Shown piece by piece: positions 1 to 13,024 of a stretch of DNA of 64,000 nt (position 1 is its first letter; each line of letters starts with the position of its first letter). The DNA comes from Carposina sasakii (Eukaryota; Arthropoda; Insecta; Lepidoptera; Carposinidae): NCBI GenBank assembly GCA_014607495.2, contig CP053161.1, forward strand, positions 9,433,115-9,497,114, given 5' to 3'. A model generated the notes under the pieces. The model saw only the letters and a program-made list of their open reading frames with translations. It did no database searches and was not told the origin of the DNA. The position numbers and the translations under genes are program-made.

Positions 1-681
1 GCAATTTATTTCAATGGTTCTGGGAGTCATTTAAAGGCATAACTATTGTAGTGTTTCGTTAAGATAAGGGTCATTATTGTGATTATTATATTCGTAACTT
101 AATTTAATAACAAAGGTTAGTTAGTGAAGTAACAGTGTGTGTAGGCCAGATAAACATGGTGTAAGAAAGGGGTGAGTTTTAAACAAAATGTTATAAAAAT
201 GTCACTACAGTCTACAGTAATCTCACGGAGTTTGAGACTCAATCTAATATTTAATTTTCTAGGATTGTATATCGATATCTCTAAATTAAGGATACATCTC
301 TACGATTCATATTATGATATGAGTCCTTCCAAAACGCAGGTTTTAAAACTTTGACAAGTTTAAAAAATCGATAAAGAGGCCAACAATTTTTTTGGTTTTA
401 ATAGTTCACGCCTCATCCAGCATAGGTTGGCAAAGGTAGTCCCTTTCTTCTCCGAATATCGTCCGAAAATCATAATCCCTAACAAGTTTGCTATAATCAT
501 CACTTTCCATAATTTCACGTATACAAAATTGTATATCATCTAATCGTCTTTAATTCTAATACTTTGTTGCCATAAAATCGGGTGCTATTATGACTAGATG
601 TCCTAATTTTTCTTGCTATAAAGTCACATGTCGTAAATGTTATATTGTATAATGTATATTAGACCAAATGGTGGTTTATAA
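1..681. other. AT-rich intergenic DNA, nothing recognised
   Basis: I find no long open frame, splice-flanked exon, RNA gene or repeat family here. The short open frame at about 172-354 has no recognisable content and looks like chance. Confidence 0.5.
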
Positions 682-692
682 TAATATTGTTA

Positions 693-790
693 TAAAATTA
701 TTAATAAAGAAATGGAAAAAATTCCTCACCCGGGTGGGAATCGAACCCACGACCTCTGCATTCCGCGTGTCAGTGCTCTAACCACTGAGC
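693..790 (-). mobile_element. tRNA-derived SINE, copy 1 (truncated)
   Basis: Read on the minus strand, this copy has a tRNA-like head with an A-box-like CTCAGTGGTTAGAGC and a B-box GGTTCGATTCCCAC. It continues into an AT-rich tail containing TTTCTTTATTAATAATTTTA. The insertion is flanked by an exact 11-base duplication, TAATATTGTTA, at 682-692 and 791-801, which shows it is a retroposed copy and not a working tRNA gene. The acceptor-stem start seen in the copy at 25.3 kb is missing. The anticodon arm does not form five clean pairs. Confidence 0.8.
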
Positions 791-879
791 TAATATTGTT
801 AATAGGAGTCTTTCTAGAGCATTATTTGAAACAAAAATTTGGTTGAATAAAAAAACAGGCACTTAAATCGACTTAGTAC

Positions 880-1110
880 CCCGACTCCACGCAGTCTTGT
901 CTGCCCTACCCCTAGAGTGCAATGTAAAAGCGCGTAGGCGCGGAGATGCGAGGCGGCCCGCGAGCTGAGGAGCAGGTGTATGCAGGCCTCACCGCCGCGG
1001 CTGAGGCTGGCCGGCCAGAAAGCCATAGGAGCAGTGGTAAGCGTTACATCCATCTGCGACGATAAGCTCGCGTGGGACCGCCGGAGTCCCGCAGCGCCGG
1101 AGCCGTGACA
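880..1110. other. GC-rich island of unknown identity
   Basis: This block is much richer in G+C than its surroundings and has several CpG-dense stretches (for example near 930-1010). On the minus strand it lies within a 140-codon open frame, but the frame runs into the minisatellite at 1122-1236 and shows no known domain. It may be part of a dispersed repeat; I cannot assign it. Confidence 0.35.
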
Positions 1111-1121
1111 GAAACCATGCC

Positions 1122-1236
1122 TGCTGCATGTTTGCTTATATGCTGCATGTTCGTTTGCATGCTTGCTTGAATCCTGCATGCTTGCTTGCATCCTGCATGC
1201 TCGCTTGCATACTACATGCTTGCGTGCATGTTGCAT
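1122..1236. repeat. Minisatellite, ~19-bp unit rich in GCATGC
   Basis: About five imperfect head-to-tail units resembling CTGCATGCTTGCTTGCATC. Units vary by substitutions and by short insertions. It accounts for the His/Ala/Cys-rich appearance of the open frame read across it on the minus strand, which is therefore not a gene. Confidence 0.75.
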
Positions 1237-3124
1237 AGTTGATTAAAACAAGAAAGTTGTTATTGGAAGGTTAGGTCCGTTAGGACTTACAACTATTATA
1301 GAAAAGCATTTTATGTCTTATGAATATTATAGATTGTGATATTTATTACAAAAAAAAATTGGTCATATTATATTTCGATTTTCGGGCAAGTGATATTATT
1401 AGACATTAAGTTAGGGCTACTTATCATTCGGACACATGATGATTATGTCACAAAATATTATGACACGTTAGATTATAGATAAAAAAATTAATGACACAAA
1501 ATAGAGAACCGTTGGCAAAGGCACTTCTACAAGACGACAGATCTACAAAACTATAGGATCATTTTATAAAACGTAGTCTATATGCCCCTATAAAATGCTA
1601 ATCAAACGACACAGCTTTACCTTCCGCAGATGCTAGTGGAATATTTCGTGGCAACTGTCCGAGGATATGAGCTGGTCACAATCATAGCCACTACTATAAA
1701 CGAAGCATAAAGAGGATGTGGCTTAGCAACGTTTGTTTTTAAAATTATATCGCCGAAGAACATTTGATAAGCAAAGGGTAGATTTATTAGTTAATTAAGC
1801 AAATGTTAACCAGCTATCGCTACGCTGCGTAGTACACAATAGTGGTCGCGAAGTCTACCTTAACTGTGTCAACTCTCCTTTATCATTTCTTGTAGGGCAG
1901 ACCATTTTCAGGGAAAACGTACCCATTCGCCCCGCCCGGCAACTTCGACAGGCAGTTGCTACTATGTTTATTGAAGCCTAAAGTTACAAACGCTGTAATG
2001 GCAGTCGCTGTTTGCTTCGAAGCCTCTACAAAGGAATGAAGAAAGTAGAATAGAAGCTAAATGATAGTAGTTCATATCAATAGCCCACAATTATTGTGTG
2101 AATTGAATGTTTAATATTACTTATTTTTTATTTATTTTTGTATTCAGAAAGTTTATTTCGTACTTGTATCAAATGAAATTTAAAATTTTCTAAGTACCTA
2201 CTACTGATTGTTTTTCTAAATTCGTTACAATTCAAGCCAATTACAATAACCATATTTTTTGTTTTATTACTTTTATACCTGAGTCGAGCTTTTGTAGAAC
2301 AAAGCTTCCTTCGCCATCTTTTACACATACCTAACGTGCACAGCATATTAATGTAGGTATTTATAATGGTTTAAGATGTGCATAGGTAATGTATTCTATA
2401 GTTCGGTATGCACTGGCCTTTACTATATACCTACACAACGTGCAAAGCAATATATTTTTTAAAGTATTATGATAAATCCTACTTGTAAATTCGGTCACAA
2501 ACGGCAGTAGGATGCAATTAGGGAGGTTCGCGTCGGCTAGCCGTATCCACTGGCCGATCGCCAAGTACAGTGCCGAATGTTATGCACTTCTGACACTTAA
2601 GTACCTATCTAGTAGCTTTTTACCCGACTGCGCGACGCAAAGGAGTGGTATTGTGTTTAACAGCCTATGTACGTATGTATGTTCCTTTGAAGCATTACAC
2701 CGACCAAACGCCTCGGCTGATTTTTATGATTCATACGTCAATCGATTTCTCTTAGTCTGGCGAGTGTCACTAAAGACATGACGTTAGTGAAAATCCAATA
2801 TGGCGACTACTGGATGCCATTTTGTGAAAATGAAAAAAATTAAAGTTAACAAACTATATCGAGTGGGGTATCGTTGAATAGGTATTTAAAAATCATTTTC
2901 AGGTTTTTCTCAACATTTTTCGATTCGACCAACCGTTTAGGATCCATATCGATTGAAAATTGCGTAACAACCATTCTCACATAGTTTTTAGACAGCAGCA
3001 AGACGAAAACTTCTTGCTGCCGAGCATGTTGAGCATGTTTCTTAAAGCATACCTATTAGTAGCTAGGTATGCTTCAAGAAACATGCTAACTCATAACAAA
3101 AAAGTATAAAATAAAAAAACATAA
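1237..3124. other. Intergenic DNA, nothing recognised
   Basis: No credible exon or RNA gene seen. A short imperfect hairpin lies at about 3033-3092, where GAGCATGTTTCTT faces AAGAAACATGC. It may be the end of a degraded element. Confidence 0.4.
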
Positions 3125-3450
3125 TTTAAAAAATCCAAAAACCCGACTGCTTAAAAAAGAACCAAATAATGCATATAATAAAAAAAAAACTGAAAATAAA
3201 AAAAATAAGCACTGAACAGTCGGGATACATTATCCGACAGCCAAGCTAATATTTCAATGGATCCTGGCTGTTCAGTTGTTATGTTACGATCATTAAAAAA
3301 TATTTTATGTTCAATAGTACTCATTCCATAATAATATTATAAAATTCTAGACCACCGGACATCTAAGTGCTTGTTTTTTTCCTTTTCAGTTTTTTTATTA
3401 TGTACATTATTTGGTTCTTTTTTAAGCAGTCGGGTTTTTGGATTTTTTAA
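3125..3450. mobile_element. Palindromic MITE with arms around AAACCCGACTGC
   Basis: The outer ~60 bases of each side are inverted copies. The left arm (3125 onward) reads TTAAAAAATCC followed by AAAAACCCGACTGCTTAAAA, and the right arm (to 3450) is its near-perfect complement. The centre is unrelated. The element ends in TTAA on both sides, but TTAA is also part of the palindrome, so the target duplication cannot be separated from the inverted repeat. It has no coding capacity, so it is a non-autonomous DNA element. Confidence 0.7.
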
Positions 3451-6400
3451 TTACTGGATTTTTTTACTAAGAATAAAATTAGTAGTGACAGAAATGTCAT
3501 AACCTATATTTATCAATTTTGTGTACGTACTTGATTATATGTTTTAAAGTTTATATCTATATAGTTTATATTTAATCTCAGGTGAGAGTAGGCGATAACC
3601 TAGCAACTAGTCACTTATAATTTACATCTATCCTAGATATGCTAAACGTTGCTGTGAGATCTCCATTCTGATCCTGCAGTTCTAGCGACCCCATTTCGGG
3701 AACACAGTCCTGAGGATATGTGTGTCTGTATTTACTTTCGTATGGAATAACTACGAACTACAAAATTGGCTTGAATACTACCATATACATACATATACAA
3801 AAAATTTATATAGGTACATCAAATGGGTTAACTTTGATTGGCACACTAAAGTCAATATTGAAAACAGCCCCATATTTGTTTAGCCCCCACATTGGCATAC
3901 ATTGATATTTATAGCGCAGAGTTGCGAGTAGTCTGTAATCAAAACAGGACCGATGATTTACGTACCGACAACAGTGTTGTGTAGATACGAGTACAAGCTA
4001 TGAGGGCAATCGTGCTAAATGACGAAGTTTATAACCTTTTTAACAGATTTGATGCATAACGTTTTAGGTTATGGTTTACTTTTGGTAAATACGTTCTGCA
4101 TGATACAGTTTTTGGATGACACTGGACAACAGACAGTAACTGAACCATAACTGAACATTGACCTACAAGGAGTAAGATCGTTCTTATGGTCGTATGAAAA
4201 TTGCATAAGGCGTTACTATTCGCTAGTTAAAATCTAACACAAGGTGTCGGTCCACCATCGGATTTGGCGACTCGAGATTACGAGCCTAGTGTGCACCTTG
4301 CAACTTGCATGCAATACGTATGTCTCCTATATAACTGTTACTCCGAAAGCACAATGATGAAGTTATCTAAGTACAATGTTTCGCCTGCACTACTCCATCT
4401 TCAGAACTGTTAACCAGTCGGTACTTAGGTCATACCTATTACTTATATAAAAATTTTTAGTAAGTAATGTTCTATAAATCTAAACAATGAGCAATGTCAA
4501 ACAGAATATACAATTTCATGTGTTTTACCTAAGGGTGTATTTACAAAGTTGACGAGACAGAACCCCAAATAAGACGGTATTGCGAAAAACATCCTTAGGT
4601 AATCAAATATTCAAGCCGAAGGATAAAACCGAAATAATAAATAGCTTTTCCGATACACAAAAATATACCTACGGCTTATTTCACAGACGATAATCTCTGA
4701 GTAGAAAATATTGGGATAATCGCTTTTTTTACCCATTCCAAGTTATTGAAGATTACTTTTAAGTTTTGATTATATTTTTGATAAAAGTCTGTAAGTTGGT
4801 TGATGTTGTTCTATAGTACCTAATGTACTGCTAAAAATAAACTGTAGGCTTTCTATAAATAATATTTTACACCCTTGGTCAGGGTAGAAAACCCTTTTTT
4901 TTCTATTTTTGATTTAAAACTTTCATACCCACCCATCTTAATAGCTTTTTCTTAAAAAGGTTAAAAAGCATAAAATATCACATCAGATGTATAACAGATT
5001 ATTTCTATAATCCAGCTAAACTCCTCACATAAATAGATTCTGCAAATAAAATACACAAAGCTAACTCACAAAAGTATATTCTCAACGACTCAATAACGCG
5101 TAGGAAGCGTCGATAACAAGCTGTGTCACCATTCAACGCAGATGCCGAAAAAACCTGCGTATGATTTACCGTTATACTCTCTTTCGAGGACGCCATAAAG
5201 TAGTCCCTTGTCAGACCCAAGCCGCAGGAAATCGGCTGGATCTCACGCGAGCGGTCGAATAATTGGTGAGGTAAACACACTTGTTTGATAAGTTGTAAAG
5301 TTGTACTTGTCTTTGTATAATACTAGCAATGAGCTAGCAACGTCTCATTGATTTTGATATCTGGTTCCGCTATAAACGTAGCCGCATGGGATTTTCATGT
5401 TATCCACAAAAAAACTTGACTCAGAGTCATATGTCTGTTCTATCCAAGATTGTACAAACATTCCTAATTCATTGTCCTATTTGAAAAAATAAACATTATT
5501 TCGAATTTACCTACAGTAGTCTTTTTTCATAGCTTTTCGCTTAATAGATATATCTCTTTTGCTCCATTCTGTATTCTCTAAAAGCTTCACTGCATGTATC
5601 TAAACCTGTATATGTTGTACGAGAAACTATAAATAAATATTAAAATCAATAATAGCAATATCCATTAAAATTATTAAACAAATTATTGAAACATTCATCA
5701 CAGTATGTAACCTAAATACACTGAATAGCTATATATAAACAATACTTGCCTAAAACACATTTTAGAAAAAATTCAGCAAATTACTGAATTAATTTCAACA
5801 TTACCAAATTGTTCGCCTATATTAAAAAGTTATTGCAACTGTCCCGGCTCAACCATGTTAGGGTGATTGGCAAAATTTGTTGAATTAGGAAATAACTGCA
5901 AACACTCATAACTGAGTAGGTAAATCCAAAATTGAACCAATGGAGCCTCGATACCTACTATTCTACGTAGCCGCTACATTCTGGGTCTTATTTTAAAACA
6001 GGATTCCTATTATAGGTATATTTCAAACATATGAAACCCTAAAAAAATATCATAGTTAAACTGAATGAATATTGAAATAACCAAATTCAAAAAATCTCAC
6101 CTGATCTTAACCTGAAGTTTTTTAAAAACTTGGGACCTTACTATGAGATCTATTATAGATTTTTTTCAGGACCTAAATAGAATTGGTAGGACAGTAGAGA
6201 GAAATATTATTTCGGAAATAAAAAGTACCCTTTCTTGTAACCGATGGTCTTAAAGTAGAAATACAAGCATCTCTATAATATCTCACCAGAGGCAACATTA
6301 TTAGCAGTATTATATTAAAAGCACATTCACCCCACTATCCTCTAGTAAATATTTACCATAAGCAACTTGACATGATGCCTATCAGATCGCAAAGCCAGGA

Positions 6401-8008
6401 CATTGTACAAATGAGGAAGACGACATGCGATTACGTCAACCAACTACAATACGTTTCACAGAATCGTTCCCGTGGACGATTGTGGAACTAAACTTTTTCT
6501 GTACGCAGTTGTACAGATTACACAGTCATACATTAAACAACTAGCGCCGCAGTCCGAAGGAACTATCTGATGAAACGTACCAGGCACGTACTATATTGGA
6601 TAACCGTCAAACTTGACGTATGGACGGATAGAATAGGATACAATACTACTGCTTCGTGTAGGAGTTCAGTGGCATAAGAAAAAATAGGATAAGATTGTGA
6701 AAATGGTGTACGAAGTGTCATGTATTATCAAATATCTTACTTTGATGAACATACCGACACTTCCATTATATACTTCTATTATATCTCCAAATATGTCTCT
6801 AAATATCCATATTCTGGCTGTCCCTAACTCCATGTAGTCCTTAGTCCCTTGATAGCCAAGAAAAATAATCTTTTTGACTTTACAATGTAGGTATTTCACA
6901 TTCTGAATGTCTACATTTCCGTTTAATTATCGTTACCAAAACAAATTCGTCTAAAGCACCACCGGAACAATGACTTTAATCCCCAAAGCTAACAGGGTTC
7001 CATTTTAACTTTACCCAAAAAAGAAAGGAGAAAAATAAACACAAATAAAACGAAAACTCCAAAGCTTTAGCTGCCCTGACTTTCAATAAGGCATTTAAGG
7101 GAATCCGATTAGGATCGTATACAGGCAAGTGTCCAGTCCGTATGTCTGTCCACTTTACCGTTGATTATGTACTTCGTGAAAGTGAATCGGGAAGGGGAAA
7201 AGTGTAAGTTGTAGTAGTCAATCCATTTGTAAGTATATACTCTACGATCCTTATTAAGACCAAGTTACCAATAGTGATGACAGTGTCTATTATGATGTCA
7301 GGATATGATCAACATATCATCGTTTTCAAAGTTTATACACATATAGGTGAACAACACACATAATTGATAACGAATTAGATAAAGTATACTCGTACGTACG
7401 TCAGACTCAACTTGTACTTAATTTGACATTTGCATTAACATTTCCTTATCGAGGTCTTTTAGCCAACTCAACAGTACAAAACTTGAAAATACAATCATTT
7501 TTAACTTGGCTCTTATCACGTAGGAACGTAGATATTCTGATGTATGTAATATAAACAGACTTAGATAAACACAGCTTTGAAACTCCCGCACAGTCAGTGG
7601 TCCGCCTCTCCCTCCTTTTGTCTCAGCCTCGAAATCTATTAATATTGCTCGCCTTGCATCCCAGCAGGAGACTACGCTCTTGTGCTTCCCTTTCGAATAT
7701 CCGGATATACAATACATATTGAGCCCCTCAAAACATAGAGATACCTTTGCTGACGTTTAGTTGATAAATTGGGATAGAGATGTCTATCCGGTAGATTTGT
7801 GATATAAATCCGCAGATAAATTTTATGTGCAGCCTGGAAAAAAGAGTATGGAAAAAATGAGGGCGCCACAACATTTCATATGCTCATTTTTTTCATAGTT
7901 ACTCAGCAAAATATAGGGAGTAAACGTATGAAATAGTTACAATATTGTGGCTAGCTTATGACACAAGCGTAACAATTGTCCTATTCGACAGAGAAGTGGT
8001 GTTTCAAT
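3451..8008. other. Intergenic DNA with one weak repeat trace
   Basis: I find no supported gene. Around 3650-3715, on the minus strand, there is a short match to the dispersed family seen near 36.7 and 42.4 kb, with the motif TGTTCCCGAAATGGGGT. The other open frames in this interval (for example 5005-5280 and 7418-7717) are short, have no recognisable domain and lie in AT-rich DNA. Confidence 0.4.
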
Positions 8009-8199
8009 TAAGATTCCTAAGGTTTTGTGTCGTGGGTACTAAGCAACGGTATATAAATACATAGATAAGTATAGAAACATCCATGACTCGGAAACAAACA
8101 TCAATATTCATCATATCAATGTTTGCACCTACCGGGATTCGAACACAGGACCTATGGCGTCGCAGGCAGGGTCACTACCTACTAGACCAAGCGGCCGTT
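8009..8199 (-). mobile_element. tRNA-derived SINE, second family
   Basis: On the minus strand the head (about 8199-8128) resembles a tRNA, with an A-box-like TGGTCTAGTAGG and a canonical B-box GTTCGAATCCC. It is followed by a non-tRNA body containing TACCCACGACACAA. A matching fragment of this body lies at about 15692-15727. No CCA-proximal pairing suggests a working tRNA. I could not fix the target duplication. Confidence 0.7.
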
Positions 8200-8712
8200 A
8201 AATATTCATAGATAAATTAGAATTTTATATGAAATACCCCCCCCCTACATACACAAATTTGTAATACCTAATAAATACGTGCTTCTGAAGTAATAAAGAA
8301 AAAAGAGGATGTTATAGTGCGCCCGATCATTGCAATTGTATTTTTTATAGTTTGTTACACTGTTGAGTTTTATATGACTCGACAAGGCAAACTGTTATTT
8401 GGTTAGTGCCCGGCCCAAGCATTGTTCCAGAAATAGGTCGACTATTTTGTTTCCGTTTTTTATTGTTCGAAACCAGTAGAAGTACACTTTAATGTTAAGA
8501 CACTGTAATGAAGTGCAGCTTTACAGTTACACTAAATTTTTAGGGTTTAGTGAACGAAATTGTTGTAATGCACTATAAAATACACAAAAACACAATAATT
8601 ATAATTTTGGACAGATTTTACAGCTCTAGAAAGTTGATCATCGTCTCTTGGGTTCCTGATTTAAAATGGTAATAACAAGCCCCTGAAACAAAAGATATAT
8701 CATTTTATTCTC

Positions 8713-8999
8713 ATACTAGCGGACCTGACAGACGTTATCCTGTCCCACGCCTTTGAACTAACGTCACCCAATTGTTTTGCCTTCCCGGACTTTCAAATTT
8801 CGAACAAATTGTTTGTATGGGAATGTAGAAAAGGAATGTTTAGACAAGTTTAGGCATTTTTTTTATTATTTTTCTTTCCGTTAGAACCATCCCTGTACTT
8901 CAAGGAATACGCTAAAAAAAGAATTAGCGAAATCGCTTCAGCCGTTTTCAAGATTCGCGCTTACCAACACATTTAGCGATTCATTTTTATATTATAGAT
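8713..8999 (+). repeat. Dispersed repeat, probable retroelement 3' end
   Basis: The segment begins near ACTAGCGGACCTGACAGACG and ends near ACATTTAGCGATTCATTT followed by a TATATTATAGA tail. The layout and the AGCGAAATCG-type motif resemble a repeat common in lepidopteran genomes. Clade assignment would need a database search. Confidence 0.4.
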
Positions 9000-9113
9000 T
9001 ATAGGTATAATATTAAGTTTTTTAACATTCTTTAGCCAAGTGTCTGTACCATAATGTACATCTTACAAGACGTCAACAATTAGTCAATAACTGCAGGGCA
9101 GCAATCGCGCTAA

Positions 9114-9640
9114 ATGACAACTTATTTTTGGTTTCCGTTAAACTATGTCTATTTGACAGCAGACACTTGCAACGTGCCTCTGCCTCTTCTTTTGCTAAAC
9201 GTCGCGTCGTCAAAATTAAGCACAATACGAATTGTGAATAAGATAAATAACGTTTTTGGACATTTGGTAAAATCGATTAACAATAGCGCGATTGCCGTTA
9301 ATGAAGTAGCTATTAGTCGTTCTGCGGTGCAAAAAACAAAAACATTTCCGCCGAATTTCGCCAACAGAAAATCCGCTTTAATTATCCCGCGTCTCATTAA
9401 TTTCAGTCAAGATTGAGTCGATTCACAGAGGCATTAGAAATGTAAAACAGTCGGCAAAATGAGTTTTGGTGCCGCAAGATTCGTCACTTCCTCTGGGCAT
9501 TAATTAGACTTGAAGAATTAAGGACTTTCCACGGTCGCATTGTGAGTGAGAAGAACTGTCAAATTAAGATTGGCGGACATTATATGGGGAACTAAGATGT
9601 GTTTATTGAGACGATAAAATTGAGGATTTAGATACACATC
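9114..9640. other. Intergenic DNA, nothing recognised
   Basis: A 100-codon open frame on plus (9114-9416) and an 82-codon one on minus overlap each other almost completely. Neither has a recognisable domain or splice context. I regard both as chance. Confidence 0.35.
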
Positions 9641-9812
9641 AGCCATTAGTTACACATAAGTCCACTGCTGGACGTAGGCCTCACCCTGGGGTCGCCACAG
9701 TCACTGCCATAGGAGGGTTTTGCCCATAGTCTCTACGCTGGGCAGGCGGGTTAGTGAACACAGTATGTTTTTTAGACTATGCTGTTAACACGAAAGGCGC
9801 TACTGCCCATAA
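9640..9812 (-). mobile_element. RTE-tailed SINE, degraded copy
   Basis: On the minus strand this reads as a diverged copy of the SINE described at 15197-15451. It keeps the CGCCTGCCCAGCGT-like block and the terminal block with TCCAGCAGTGGAC. The copy is old, with many substitutions and small gaps, and has no clear target duplication. Confidence 0.65.
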
Positions 9813-10392
9813 AAAGTAAGATCCATCATATTGATTGCATAGAAAATAGCATTGTGAGGTTAGTGTTGAAGATGTTAACAAAATGTCACCAATTTTGAAA
9901 TATGGTGAAGAGTAAAGTTTTCGAAATCCACTGCGTCACTTATTACTACATATTGCTTCTGGAATTAAAAAATAATAATTTTTAGCTTTGAGATGTATTG
10001 TGTTAACGTAGTAGATGAACATACATTATGCATAAGTAGGTTAAGCAAGTAGATCTATTTATAATAACAGCGGTTAGGATATATTCGAGAGACGTCCGCA
10101 ATTCGATTGCAACTTCTGTCGCACGCTTCAATTTCGTACACACAGCTACGTAAGCCATTAAATAATTTAGCGTAAATATTTTAAAATTAAGCAAAAATCA
10201 TAATGTAATGTAATAATTTATTTTATTGTTAATGACGGTTAAAACTTACTACCCAAGTTGAGCAAATAAAAATTTGAGTTATTGAAACCAATCAATTTCT
10301 ACCTAACTGATAACTTTGTTAAGGGTACGTTATTTATAGTGGTGTGGGCATGTTAGGAAAATAAGTGGCAAAATAAGTGGATAATCAAAATA

Positions 10393-10720
10393 GGGTTAGT
10401 CCACTCTGATCATATGATCCGTTGCAAGTTTATTTATTTATTTATTTATTTATTTATTGTTAAATTGTATGTAAGTACAGTATTCTTATAGCTTTATAAG
10501 TGAAAACTGATCATGCTTTTAGGTACCCCCTGATCACGATATCAGTTTTGCCTCAATTCAAACGAATGAAAAGTGATCAGATTCCACCGAAACAGCGTAT
10601 AATTTAATAATGTCCACTCTGATTACATTAATTTCAAAGTGTGGGAAACTTATATCGTGATCAGAGTCTACCCAAAAGCATGATCAGTTTCCACTTGCAA
10701 TGGATCACATGGACTAACCC
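10393..10720. mobile_element. hAT-type fold-back MITE with 8-bp TSD
   Basis: The element is largely palindromic. The outer arms begin GGGTTAGTCC and end GGACTAACCC, and an inner pair (ACTGATCATGCTTTT and its complement) extends the fold. It is flanked by an exact 8-base duplication, TCAAAATA, at 10385-10392 and 10721-10728, as expected for hAT transposition. A (TTTA)n microsatellite at about 10431-10457 has expanded inside the left arm. It has no coding capacity. Confidence 0.8.
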
Positions 10721-10976
10721 TCAAAATATTAGGTAATTATAAAAATGTAATCTACGTAGATTTATCGTACCCGTAAATACGAGTAAATATATAAAATTCC
10801 ACCCTATTCAATCCTATACGTATACAACTCAGTATGTTCGTATGTAACACCAGCTTATGACCGCTGCAACGTATAAACTTGTACATTGAGTTAAAAGTTC
10901 ACGAGAGGCTCTAAACTGAATTAAACTCTTTATGAGTTCATTGTTTAATGCCTATTCCATTCTACACAAGCTAAAT

Positions 10977-11058
10977 TGGCACCATGTGGTTCTGTCAGCC
11001 CTTGGTGCTCTGCCTACCTCATAAGGGATAAAGGCGTGATTATATGTATGTATGTAAA
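10977..11058 (+). repeat. ATGTATG-tailed dispersed repeat, 3' fragment
   Basis: Matches the 3' end of the repeat at 22845-23078: a CACCATGTGG block, CCCTTGGTGCTCTGCC, then AAAGGCGTGATTATATGTATG. The 5' part is absent, as expected of a 5'-truncated retroposon. Confidence 0.6.
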
Positions 11059-11500
11059 ATTCTATGAAGTGTATTGGATATTTTATGTTTGGATTTAGAT
11101 TTTTTTACTTTTATATTATGCATTTCCATGTTGTGAAACTATAAATACCTACCTAGTATCTATAGCTTAAAAATCTAATGCCGTTTTGGATTATGGTTCT
11201 CAAGAAATAAGATTTTGCTTGTGTAAATGAATGTATAAGAAACTTTCTAAAATAATCAATTTATTAAAAGCTTTTTCTAATCAATTATACGAGCATAGAG
11301 ATTGAAGAATATAACGAAAGTTAATATCACACGTTCATATTCTTTGTTTGAGAGTGTTAAAGTTTTCATACCAATGACAAGTTATTTTATGGATTTTATT
11401 ATGATGCGCCTTTCGCTTCTAAAGTCAACAAAAGAAATTCCGAGCGCGCTGGGCTATTGTCGTAGGCTAAGAGCTCTGTGTCAAACTTGGCCAATGTAAG

Positions 11501-11690
11501 TACATACATACATACATAATTATCACATATAGTCACGCCCATTATCTCCCAAAGAGGTTAGGCAGAAGTGTGCAAATTACACACCCACTTTTCTCCAGTT
11601 AGCCTATTAAACCCCACGTGGTGAGCCTACCGCCGCTTTTCGGGCACAAATTCAACAATCTAGAGACTGGTAACTAATCCAATAGAAAAT
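11501..11690 (-). repeat. Dispersed repeat (ATAGTCACGCCC family), copy A
   Basis: This segment and 12877-13024 are diverged copies of one sequence. They share CATATAGTCACGCCCAT, CAGTTAGCCTATTAA and CCCACGTGGT in the same order. Each begins beside a run of TACATA units on the plus strand, so the minus-strand reading ends in a TATGTA tail like a retroposon. It is related in style but not sequence to the family at 22845-23078. Confidence 0.6.
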
Positions 11691-11817
11691 GTAAGTACAT
11701 TTATAATTTTGAAATCCTTTTATTGAATTACTGAGGAATAGTCGGGAGAGATAGTTTTAAATATTCATGTGCAGTAGGTATTCGTAAGGCAATATAATGT
11801 ATTGTTCGTACAATTAA

Positions 11818-11848
11818 CTTTATAAAATTATTAATAAAGAAATAAACT
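11818..11848 (-). repeat. Solo tail of tRNA-derived SINE
   Basis: The 26-base stretch around TAAAATTATTAATAAAGAAA matches the AT-rich tail of the SINEs at 693, 25256 and 25577, but the tRNA head is missing. It is probably a severely truncated copy. Confidence 0.45.
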
Positions 11849-11899
11849 TTACCAGCACTGCTGACGTGGTTATTCTAGGATAGTATTATCTATTCTGCC

Positions 11900-12064
11900 A
11901 TCGTTGTCAGCCTATTGCAGTCCACTGCTGGACATAGGCCTCCCCCAGAGTACGCCACACGGCACGATATCCTGTTTTTGCCATCCAGTCACTCCCAGCC
12001 GCCCTCTTTAAGTCATCGGTCCATCTGGCCGGAGGACGCACAACGCTACGTTTTTCGAGGCGCG
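11900..12064 (-). mobile_element. RTE LINE 3' end fragment
   Basis: The minus strand reads as the last part of an RTE-type ORF. It contains the codons for a GRPP..RW.DDL-like stretch and the terminal TCCAGCAGTGGACTGCAATA block, ending at GCTGAC. It is a 5'-truncated copy about 165 bases long. Confidence 0.65.
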
Positions 12065-12521
12065 GTCTCCATTCTGTGATAAAATTTAATACATTTAAAA
12101 TAACCTTTAGGTATTTGGTTAAGCTTCTCAGAAATCAATATGTAAAACCGTTGAGCGTTGAAATTAAATATACCATCAACTCCCTGACTATATTGTCTCG
12201 CGTATGTTAAAATATTATTAAAAATTCCAGCTCTCAAATGACTATGCCCTCTCATATCGTATATCAAACAACGTCAACTTATAGTTTCGGCAATCTAGTA
12301 TAGGTTTTCTTATGTTATATGAGGTGGCTGCAAGTTTTGGTGACACGACAACTGATTTAGTATTTTGTAGATGTAGTAGGGCAATTTATAAACATATAGA
12401 TATAAACATATAGATACTAGTACAATGAGACACTTTGGGTGGCTATACTTTTTGGCTGAGTGTATGCGGACTGGCCGTAAATCTATTTCGGTGAGTTTGA
12501 ATAATTAAAACATAATTGTCA

Positions 12522-12551
12522 TTTTTTATGAGTGCATGGAGTGCACTCATA
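12522..12551. repeat. Perfect small hairpin
   Basis: TTTTTATGAGTGCA faces its exact complement TGCACTCATAAAAA over a loop of a few bases. No gene is near it. It may be the footprint of a small fold-back element. Confidence 0.5.
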
Positions 12552-12876
12552 AAAATATTTTGTGACTGACAAGTCAATTTAGCTAACTTAATTAATTTTT
12601 AAGTTTAATGTTATAAAAATAATCTTCAAATGACCATTCTGGGCCTACAATTTAATAATCTCTCAAAGCGAATTCTTTAGAAAAAGAATATTGGATCGTC
12701 AAAGCGAAAACGTAAAATAACTTAGCGCTGAACAATGAACAAAGCTACGAAAGGAGTTTTTTAATGAATTTCTATATAAGTCCTTTCTGGGATTCTGGGA
12801 AACTGATTTAGAATCTACTTTCTCCCTTTTTATGAAGTTGAATATAGTATTGCAATATGTCTCTCCTACTAACGTA

Positions 12877-13024
12877 TATACATATAGTCACGCCCATGAT
12901 TCCCCAAAGAGGACACATCCACTTTTCACCAGTTAGCCTATTAAGTCCCACGTGGTAAGGGGTGAGCCAAAGGCAGCTTTTCGGCCACAAATACAACAAT
13001 CTAGCGACCGGTAAAAAATCCAAT
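12877..13024 (-). repeat. Dispersed repeat (ATAGTCACGCCC family), copy B
   Basis: Second copy of the family at 11501-11690, in the same orientation and 1.2 kb away. It lacks the stretch corresponding to about 11560-11585 of copy A. Confidence 0.6.

Noticed and set aside
721..795. A tRNA gene
   Set aside because: The tRNA-like block is part of a retroposed SINE with an 11-base target duplication, and the anticodon stem does not form.
814..1236. 140-codon minus-strand open frame
   Set aside because: A third of it is translated minisatellite and the rest is a GC-rich block without a recognisable domain or splice context.
8128..8199. A tRNA gene with a good B-box
   Set aside because: It is the head of a SINE with a non-tRNA body; part of the body recurs at 15.7 kb.
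9114..9416. 100-codon plus-strand open frame
   Set aside because: An equally long frame occupies the opposite strand, no domain is visible and no exon structure is near.
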